Part shown: positions 6,938 through 12,339 of the stretch, in pieces
How positions within the stretch are numbered: the first letter of the stretch is position 1
Layout of the letters: each line of letters opens with the position of its first letter
Assembly (NCBI GenBank): GCA_030148625.1
Contig: JASBTC010000271.1
Span: 1-12,339, forward strand
Reading direction: 5' to 3'
DNA length: 12,339 nt
Source of the DNA: Sphingobium sp.
GTDB taxonomy: Bacteria; Pseudomonadota; Alphaproteobacteria; Sphingomonadales; Sphingomonadaceae
Translations under genes and position numbers: made by a program
The notes under the pieces: generated by a model
Seen by the model: the letters and a program-made list of their open reading frames with translations, nothing else
Told to the model about the DNA's origin: nothing
The model's database searches: none

Positions 6938-8333
6938 CGGGGATGAGATTGCCCGGATTCATGATCCCCTGCGGATCGAACGCGGATTTGAGCGTGCGCA
7001 GCAGCGACACCCCGGCCTCACCCAGATCGTGATGGAGATAGGGTTTGCGCAGCCGCCCGGCGCCGTGATGGTGCGCGATGCCACCGCCATGTTTCGCGGT
7101 CGCCTCCATGATCGCGCGCCAGCACGCGAAATAGGCGGGTTCCATCTTCGCGCTGTCCTCGAAGGTCGCGGCAAAGCTGAAATAGAGGTTGATGCCCGAT
7201 CGATAGACGTGTGAGCTGTGCGCCGACGCGTTGATCACGCCCGGCACGGCATTGAGCGCCGCGATCGCATCGTCGTAGATCGCGCCGATCTCGCTCCAGC
7301 GGCCCGAGATTTCGACCGTGTCGGCGACGTAGCCGCGCTCGAACATGTCGCGCCAGCTCGGCACATGGTTGCGGCGCTCGATCCACGCCTGGGCGGCGGC
7401 GGGGTCGCCCGGTTCCAGCCCGGCTGCGCCCGCGATTTCGGCGATCGCCGCCAGCTCCGTCTCGACGCGCGCCTGCGGCCCTTCATGGATCATCAACAGC
7501 ATCGCCTTGCCGCCGCGCTCATGCTCGCGGAACAGGCGGCGGACTTCGCGCCCGTCATATTGGCGCATCACCGGCGGGCGCCAGTCGGCGCGGATGATGC
7601 GGCGCTGCGCCTCGAACCCTGCATCCATGTCGTCGGCATAATAGATGCTGTAACCGCGATGCGCGGCCTTCTCGCGCAACGACAGGGTGACGCCGGTGAT
7701 CACGCCCATCGTGCCTTCGGCGCCCATCAGCAGATGGCGCAGATCGGGGCCGGCCGCCGCGCGCACCGCCTTGCCCAAAATCACCAGCTCGCCATTGGGC
7801 ATCACCGCCTCGATCGAATGAATGATGTCCTCGATATTGCCATAAGCGGTCGAGAATTGCCCCGAGGCGCGCGTCGCCACCCAGCCGCCGACGCTGCTGA
7901 TCGCGATCGACTGCGGCCAATGCCCGATGGTCAGGCCCTGCGCAGCAACCGCCTGTTCCGCCTCCAGCCCGTTCAGCCCGGCATCGAAACCGGCGAGCAG
8001 GTCGCGGTCGTCGATGAAGCGGACGGCATTCATCGCGCTCATGTCGAGCAGGATCGCGTTCGCGCCGGGTTCGATCCCGCCGCAAACGCCGCTGCCCAGG
8101 CCGAAGGGGATCAGCGGCACGCCCAGTTCGGCGGCGAGCATCACCACGCAGCGGACATCGTCGACCGAGCCCGGCCGGACCACCCAGCCGGGCGCGGTGA
8201 TGGCTTCGCCGCGCCAGTCGCGCAGATGCTTGATCGCCCATTGATCGTAGCGCCGCGCATCGCGTGCCGCCGCGTCGCGCGCCACCTTGTCCGGGCCGAT
8301 CGCCTGGATCAGCGCCTCGCCGATATCGCTCAT
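6930..8333 (-). CDS. FAD-binding oxidase, alkyl-dihydroxyacetonephosphate synthase (AGPS)-like
   Basis: Flavoprotein of the VAO/PCMH family with an N-terminal FAD_binding_4 domain (PF01565, about 45-220) and a C-terminal FAD-oxidase_C domain (PF02913), 467 aa. FAD-contact stretches are PFGLGSGVCGG (76-86), SSVGGWVATRASG (146-158) and MGAEGTMGVITG (203-214). The arrangement RASG...YGNIED and the triple-His segment GGGIAHHHGAGRLRK (His at 421-423) match eukaryotic AGPS, in which the His residues and a Tyr in an L/I-Y-F-x-F strand are catalytic; both are kept here. Bacterial members have no settled function; oxidation of a 2-hydroxyacid or polyol phosphate, or a true ether-lipid step, are both possible. 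The start at 8333 has GGGAGG six nt upstream and forms an ATGA overlap with the GlpD-like gene, whose product DHAP is the backbone of the AGPS substrate. Confidence 0.92.
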   Translation of the reverse strand: MSDIGEALIQAIGPDKVARDAAARDARRYDQWAIKHLRDWRGEAITAPGWVVRPGSVDDVRCVVMLAAELGVPLIPFGLGSGVCGGIEPGANAILLDMSAMNAVRFIDDRDLLAGFDAGLNGLEAEQAVAAQGLTIGHWPQSIAISSVGGWVATRASGQFSTAYGNIEDIIHSIEAVMPNGELVILGKAVRAAAGPDLRHLLMGAEGTMGVITGVTLSLREKAAHRGYSIYYADDMDAGFEAQRRIIRADWRPPVMRQYDGREVRRLFREHERGGKAMLLMIHEGPQARVETELAAIAEIAGAAGLEPGDPAAAQAWIERRNHVPSWRDMFERGYVADTVEISGRWSEIGAIYDDAIAALNAVPGVINASAHSSHVYRSGINLYFSFAATFEDSAKMEPAYFACWRAIMEATAKHGGGIAHHHGAGRLRKPYLHHDLGEAGVSLLRTLKSAFDPQGIMNPGNLIPDA

Positions 8334-9922
8334 TCGGATCCTCCCTGTCGCGCGCCGGTCAGGACCAGGCGGCTCTCTCGTTCGATGGTTTCGCAGGCGG
8401 CGATCTCGTCCACGCGTTCGCTGGCACTCCAGCCGAGCAACGCGCCCATCGCGTCCGCCGCCGGCGCGAGCGCATCCAGCCCGGCGCGACGGTCGAACCA
8501 GGCGCGCGCGCTGCGGCGGACCCAATAATCCTCCAATGTCGCCGCCCCCTCATGCGTCACCGCGCGCGCGGCTTCGGCGGCCACGCCGCCGCCGGCCGCG
8601 ACGATCGCGGCTGCCTCGTCGCCGTAAAGCCCGGCGAGCCGCTCGGCATCGACGGGCGGAAGGCCGTCCAGCGCCGCGACCTGTTCGCCGCCGGGCAAGG
8701 TGATATCCGCAGTCGAACAGGGATGCGTGATAGCCCCCAGCCGTTCCGCCGCCATGTCCACGACGCGTTCGGTCATGGCGCGATAGGCGCTCAATTTGCC
8801 GCCTGCGATCGAGACCAGGCCCGAAGGGGAGGTCCAGATCTCGTCCTTGCGCGAGACTTCATTGGCCTTCTTGCCGGGCTGGGCGATCAGCGGCCGCACG
8901 CCCGACCAGAGCGCCACGATCTCGTCATCGGCGATCGGTGCGATGTCGAGCGCGGCCTCGGTCGCGCGCAGCAGATAATCGACATCGTCGCGCGCGGGCG
9001 CCGGCCAATAGTCCGCATCGGCATGGAACACATCGGTGGTGCCGAGATAGGTGAAGGCGCCGCGCGGTACCGCGAAGATGCTGCGCTTGTCGGGTGCGCG
9101 GATGATCAGCGTTGCATTCACCGGCAGCCGCGCGCGGGGCAGCACCAGATGGATGCCGCGGCTCAGTGACAGCCGGGCCGCATCCTCGCCGGCCTCCAGC
9201 GCGCGCACCCGGTCGACCCAGGCGCCTGCGGCATTGACGACCAGCCGCGCGCGTATCCGTGCACCGGCGTCTTCTCCGCCAAGCGACGAGCGCACGACCA
9301 GGCCGGCAACCCGCCCGTCCTCGACGATGAGCCGCGCCGCCTCCGCATGATTGAGCACCACTGCGCTCGCCGCCTGCGCCGAACGGATATTGGCGAGCAC
9401 CAGCCGGGCATCGTCGGTCAGGAATTCGGGATAGAGGATCGCGCCGTTGAGGCCGGTGGTGCGCATCAGCGGCTCGCGCTGCCGCAGCTCGGCGAGGCCG
9501 ATCACTTCGTGGCGCTCGGCATCGGGCACACCGCCCAGCTTCTCGAAGGTCCACAGGCCGGCGCGCAGCTTGGCGGCCATCGCCATCGAAACGGTCGGGA
9601 TCAGGAAGGGCGAAAGCCGCGTCAGATGCGGCGCGATCCGGCGGACCACTTGCCGCTCCGACGCGGCCTCGCGGACCAGCGCGACATCGCCCTGCGCCAG
9701 ATAGCGCAGCCCGCCATGGATCATCTTCGAACTGCGGCTGCTGGTGCCGCTCGCATAGTCGCGCGCCTCGACCAGCGCCACCGAAAGCCCGCGCATCGCC
9801 GCGTCGCGCGCGATGCCCGCGCCGGTGATGCCGCCGCCGATGACGGCGAGATCGAACACGCCGTCCTCCAGCCTGGCGAAGGTCGCGCGGCGCGTGCGCG
9901 CATCGAGTGCGGTGGTCGTCAT
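8330..9922 (-). CDS. glpD: FAD-dependent glycerol-3-phosphate dehydrogenase (GlpD family)
   Basis: Membrane-associated flavoenzyme that would oxidise glycerol 3-phosphate to DHAP and feed electrons to quinone. 530 aa, slightly longer than the 501 aa E. coli enzyme. The Rossmann motif AVIGGGITGAGIARDAAMRG (26-45) is followed by SGTSSRSSKMIHGGLRYL (58-75), the family hallmark. The C-terminal half has YLGTTDV (292-298), SGVRPL (340-345) and GGKLSAYR (374-381), all conserved in GlpD. The ATG at 9922 is chosen because the next upstream start would add about 54 low-complexity residues across the promoter region and into the divergent LysR gene; no strong ribosome site precedes it. First gene of the operon with the AGPS-like and kinase genes. 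The same family contains erythritol-phosphate dehydrogenase (EryB), so the polyol phosphate could be larger than glycerol 3-phosphate. Confidence 0.9.
   Translation of the reverse strand: MTTTALDARTRRATFARLEDGVFDLAVIGGGITGAGIARDAAMRGLSVALVEARDYASGTSSRSSKMIHGGLRYLAQGDVALVREAASERQVVRRIAPHLTRLSPFLIPTVSMAMAAKLRAGLWTFEKLGGVPDAERHEVIGLAELRQREPLMRTTGLNGAILYPEFLTDDARLVLANIRSAQAASAVVLNHAEAARLIVEDGRVAGLVVRSSLGGEDAGARIRARLVVNAAGAWVDRVRALEAGEDAARLSLSRGIHLVLPRARLPVNATLIIRAPDKRSIFAVPRGAFTYLGTTDVFHADADYWPAPARDDVDYLLRATEAALDIAPIADDEIVALWSGVRPLIAQPGKKANEVSRKDEIWTSPSGLVSIAGGKLSAYRAMTERVVDMAAERLGAITHPCSTADITLPGGEQVAALDGLPPVDAERLAGLYGDEAAAIVAAGGGVAAEAARAVTHEGAATLEDYWVRRSARAWFDRRAGLDALAPAADAMGALLGWSASERVDEIAACETIERESRLVLTGARQGGSE
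8340..8345 (-). promoter_or_regulatory. Ribosome binding site of the AGPS-like gene
   Basis: GGGAGG on the minus strand, six nt before the ATG at 8333 and inside the last codons of the GlpD-like gene. It settles the start against a longer open frame that continues upstream to 8525. Confidence 0.75.
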
Positions 9923-9990
9923 GCCATGCACGCTATGCGAATGATCATGACGTTGGTAATGCAAAACAGGAATGAGATGGTGAGCATCGG
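9923..9990. promoter_or_regulatory. Divergent control region between the GlpD-like operon and LysR
   Basis: 68 nt separate the start codons of the GlpD-like gene (-) and the LysR regulator (+), the classic setting for LysR control of both transcripts. A perfect 8-bp palindrome ATGATCAT lies at 9941-9948, and TTGCAT on the minus strand (9964-9959) is a possible -35 for the operon, without a good -10. I did not find an unambiguous T-N11-A LysR box, so the operator is inferred from layout. Confidence 0.45.
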
Positions 9991-10938
9991 ATGAACCTGC
10001 GGCGCCTGCGCCACTTCGAGGCCCTGCACCGGCTGGGCAGCTATGCGCGCGCCGCCGACGAACTGGGGCTGACCCAGTCGGCACTCACCCGCAGCATCCA
10101 GAAGCTGGAGGCGGAGCTGGGCGCAGTGCTGTTCGATCGCACCACCCATTATGTGCGCGCCACCGACGATGCCGAACGGCTGATCCGCGCCGCGCGCGAC
10201 GTGATCGCGGCGGCCGCCAATCTGGAACAGGAAGCGCGTGGGCTGAAACAGCCGAGCTCGGGCACCGTCCGTGTCGGCGCCGGTCCCTATCCGCTCCAGC
10301 CGTTGCTGACCGACGCGATCGCGCGCTTCGCCGACGTGCATCCCGCGGTGCGCGTGACGGTGACGGGCGGTCCCTCCGATCGTCTGCTCGAGACTCTGGT
10401 CGATCGCGGCCTCGATCTCGTCGTCTGCGATCGCGCGAAATTCGCCGCCTCGGGCCATGCCGACGAAGTGCTCTGCATACCGCTGCCGCCCGAACCGCTG
10501 ATGCTGGTGTTCGCGCGCGATCATCCGCTCGCCCATGTCGAGGGACGGCTCGATACCGCCGCCTGGCCATGGGCGCTGCCGCGTCCCGCGCCCAACAGCA
10601 ATTTCCCGCGCGCGCTCAGGGTGCGTGTCGCGGCGGGCAGCTTCCCCGATTACGAACTCGATTCGACTGCCGCCTGCCTCGCCATGGTGCGCGGCGGGCG
10701 CGTCATCACCGTCGTGCCGCGCTCGCTGGCGCTGTCGGCCTGTGCCGATGGCGCGCTGGTCGCGGTGGCGCTGCCGGCATCCGAACAGACGCACGACGCA
10801 ATCCATCTGCTGCGCAACCGCAGCCGCAGTGCGCTCGTCTCCGCATTCGTCGCGGCGGTGCGCGCGGCGGCGCATGCGCGCGATCAGAGCTTCGCGATGC
10901 CCGCGAACAGCGCCGCGTCGGGTGATCCCGCGCGGTAG
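9991..10938 (+). CDS. LysR-family transcriptional regulator
   Basis: DNA-binding regulator of 315 aa, the usual length for the family. The N-terminal winged helix-turn-helix (about 1-62) reads RHFEALHRLGSYARAADELG then LTQSALTRSIQKLE and LFDRTTHYVRATD, followed by a linker helix (about 63-90). The C-terminal part from about residue 93 (GTVRVGAGPYP) is a two-lobed periplasmic-binding-protein-like effector domain. It is divergent from the GlpD-like operon across 68 nt and probably controls it in response to a pathway intermediate, as is common for LysR proteins. The effector is not readable from sequence. Its last 55 nt overlap the 3' end of the sulfoquinovosidase gene on the opposite strand, so the final residues (about 299-315) are coded by DNA that also codes the glycosidase C-terminus. 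Confidence 0.94.
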   Translation: MNLRRLRHFEALHRLGSYARAADELGLTQSALTRSIQKLEAELGAVLFDRTTHYVRATDDAERLIRAARDVIAAAANLEQEARGLKQPSSGTVRVGAGPYPLQPLLTDAIARFADVHPAVRVTVTGGPSDRLLETLVDRGLDLVVCDRAKFAASGHADEVLCIPLPPEPLMLVFARDHPLAHVEGRLDTAAWPWALPRPAPNSNFPRALRVRVAAGSFPDYELDSTAACLAMVRGGRVITVVPRSLALSACADGALVAVALPASEQTHDAIHLLRNRSRSALVSAFVAAVRAAAHARDQSFAMPANSAASGDPAR

Positions 10939-12339
10939 AAGACCGGGGGCTGGCCGAACGGCGCGGGCACGGTCATGTCCTGCCCGCCCGAATGCGTCTC
11001 GCCGCTCCACACATGCACCCAGTCCGCACCGGCGGGCAGATAGGCCGTCCAGTCGCTACGCCCCGCCTCGATCACCGGCGCGACCAGCAGGTCGGCGCCG
11101 TAGAGATAGGCGGTCTGGATCGCGTAGCTGCGCGGATCGTCCTCGAAATGGAGGAACAGGGGGCGCTGGACGGGCAGGCCGGTCGCGACCGCTTCGTCCG
11201 ACTGCTTGCGCAGATAGGGCGCGAGATACGCATAGATCCGCGTCATCCGCGCGAAATGCGCCAGCACCTCAGGGTCGCTGTCCATCTGCGTGTTGAGGCG
11301 CGGGCGATTGCCCTCATGCGTGCGCATCATCGCGGTGAAGGCCGCCATTTCCGACCAGCGCATCGCCAGTTCGGGCGTGCGGATCGTGTCGAACAGACTG
11401 GTATAGCCGCCGATATCGCTATGGCTGTACGCATTGCCGAGTAGCCCGGCCGACAGCGCGGCGCAGATCACCGTGCCGATGCCGTCATGCCGGCTGAAAT
11501 CGACCGACTGATCGCCCGCCCAAAGCATCGGGCAATGGCGCTGCGCGCCGCTATAGCCCGATCGCATGAAGAATAGCGCGTCGCCGGTCTTGCCCCGCCC
11601 GGCCACGCCCTTCGCATTGACCTCAGCCCACAGGGCGGGCCAGGCATTGTGCGCGCGCATGCCGTCCATGCCGTTCGCCAGCCGGACGTCGATCGGCAGA
11701 TATTCGCCGAAATCGGCCATCCAGCCCGACAGGCCGAAATCGATCAGGTTGCCGCCGATGATCGTATCGGCGAACCAGTCGGCCGCCCGGGGATTGGTGA
11801 AGTCGACATGGCCGCAGTCGAATTCGCCGAAATCGATCACATAGGGTTCGTCGGCATCGGGCCGCATCACCAGATAATTGTTGGCCGCCGCTTCGGCATA
11901 AAGCGGCCCATCGACCGCGAGATAGGGATTCACATAGCCCAGGAAGCGGATGCCGCGTGCGTCGAGTTCGGCGATGCGCGCCGGCAGCTCGGGATAGCGA
12001 TCGGCATTCCACTGCCAGTCCCAGAACAGGCGATTGCCGAAGCTGGTGATGCGCAGCCCCACCCAATCCTCGCACCACAGCCCAGAGATGGCGACTCCCG
12101 CCGCCTCATAGGCCTTGAGCCGCTCGAAGCTTTCGGCGCCGTCCTTCAGCCCGATCACCGCGCCCTTGAGCAGCCATTCGGGCAAAGGCGGCTGGCGGCC
12201 GAACCGGTCCGACAGCGCGGTGACGATCCCGGTGAAATGCGGCCGCGCCCACAGCTCGATCCGCGCCGGCACTTCCCAGATCTCGACTTCGTGGAAACCG
12301 GGATGGCGGAAATCGAAGGCGGCATAGGCGCTGGTATCG
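10884..12339 (-). CDS. yihQ: Sulfoquinovosidase (GH31, YihQ family), N-terminus beyond the window
   Basis: Retaining alpha-glycosidase that should cleave sulfoquinovosyl glycerol or related sulfoquinovosides to free sulfoquinovose. The frame is open to base 12338; 484 residues are visible, so about 190 are missing compared with E. coli YihQ (678 aa, from memory). The nucleophile is the Asp in WMADFGEYLP (codon 11714-11712) and the acid/base is the Asp in WAGDQSVD (codon 11513-11511). The sulfonate-recognition set of YihQ, Gln262-Gln288-Arg301-Trp304-Tyr508, aligns here with Lys (GLKDGAE, codon 12146), Glu (CEDW, codon 12071), Arg and Trp (GNRLFW) and Tyr (DIGGY, codon 11405), the KERWY form. 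Other shared blocks are MMRTHEGNRP, PLFLHFEDD and PPVFYRAGS. Ordinary GH31 alpha-glucosidases lack this combination. Convergent with the LysR gene; its promoter and partners are off the window. Confidence 0.93.
   Translation of the reverse strand, partial: DTSAYAAFDFRHPGFHEVEIWEVPARIELWARPHFTGIVTALSDRFGRQPPLPEWLLKGAVIGLKDGAESFERLKAYEAAGVAISGLWCEDWVGLRITSFGNRLFWDWQWNADRYPELPARIAELDARGIRFLGYVNPYLAVDGPLYAEAAANNYLVMRPDADEPYVIDFGEFDCGHVDFTNPRAADWFADTIIGGNLIDFGLSGWMADFGEYLPIDVRLANGMDGMRAHNAWPALWAEVNAKGVAGRGKTGDALFFMRSGYSGAQRHCPMLWAGDQSVDFSRHDGIGTVICAALSAGLLGNAYSHSDIGGYTSLFDTIRTPELAMRWSEMAAFTAMMRTHEGNRPRLNTQMDSDPEVLAHFARMTRIYAYLAPYLRKQSDEAVATGLPVQRPLFLHFEDDPRSYAIQTAYLYGADLLVAPVIEAGRSDWTAYLPAGADWVHVWSGETHSGGQDMTVPAPFGQPPVFYRAGSPDAALFAGIAKL

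Noticed and set aside
5105..6946. A 613-codon plus-strand open frame antisense to the FGGY kinase
   Set aside because: It runs through the hairpin repeat and two real genes, has no recognisable motif, and has the His/Arg/Gly-rich composition of an antisense frame in GC-rich DNA.
9919..11010. A 363-codon minus-strand frame antisense to LysR
   Set aside because: The LysR helix-turn-helix and effector domain are clear on the other strand, and this frame has no matching domain.
1..12339. Search for tRNA or rRNA genes, transposases, phage genes or CRISPR repeats
   Set aside because: Almost all of the DNA is filled by intact metabolic and regulatory genes. No clover-leaf, transposase motif or spaced direct repeat was seen by eye.

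Overview
The window is GC-rich, tightly packed DNA. Codon use, protein sequences, and a hairpin-rich intergenic repeat ending in 'ccctccacca'-type arms suggest an alphaproteobacterium, most likely a sphingomonad (Sphingomonas, Novosphingobium, Sphingopyxis or similar). This assignment is recognition from memory, not a database search. There are ten protein-coding genes (two cut by the window edges), no RNA genes, no transposase and no CRISPR.

Layout. 3-1864 (+): a LytS/YehU-type membrane histidine kinase (5' end missing) followed by its LytTR response regulator. 1893-4387 (-): a spinster-like MFS transporter translationally coupled to an iron-containing alcohol dehydrogenase. 4461-5300 (+): a xylose-isomerase-like TIM-barrel enzyme, divergent from the transporter and preceded by a recognisable TTGACA promoter. 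5316-5486: a large inverted repeat of four small hairpins between two convergent genes. 5501-9922 (-): an overlapping three-gene operon transcribed glpD-like flavoprotein, then alkyl-DHAP-synthase-like flavoprotein, then FGGY (GlpK-like) kinase. 9991-10938 (+): a LysR regulator divergent from that operon. 10884-12339 (-): most of a GH31 glycosidase that I recognise as a sulfoquinovosidase (YihQ family), whose 3' end overlaps the LysR gene.

How the genes may work together. The sulfoquinovosidase is the functional anchor. It would split sulfoquinovosyl glycerol, from the plant and cyanobacterial sulfolipid, into sulfoquinovose and glycerol. The neighbouring kinase and FAD-dependent glycerol-3-phosphate dehydrogenase could then take up the glycerol arm. 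The isomerase, MFS carrier and Fe-alcohol dehydrogenase are the kinds of activity a sulfosugar route needs, but no recognised sulfosugar aldolase, transketolase, dehydratase or monooxygenase is visible here. An alternative reading is a phosphorylating polyol pathway, because FGGY kinase plus GlpD-like dehydrogenase plus xylose-isomerase-like TIM barrel mirrors EryA-EryB-EryC of erythritol catabolism. The kinase has lost a residue of the glycerol pocket, which keeps this alternative open. The glycosidase sits convergent to the rest and its own operon continues past the window, so the link is inferred from position and chemistry only.
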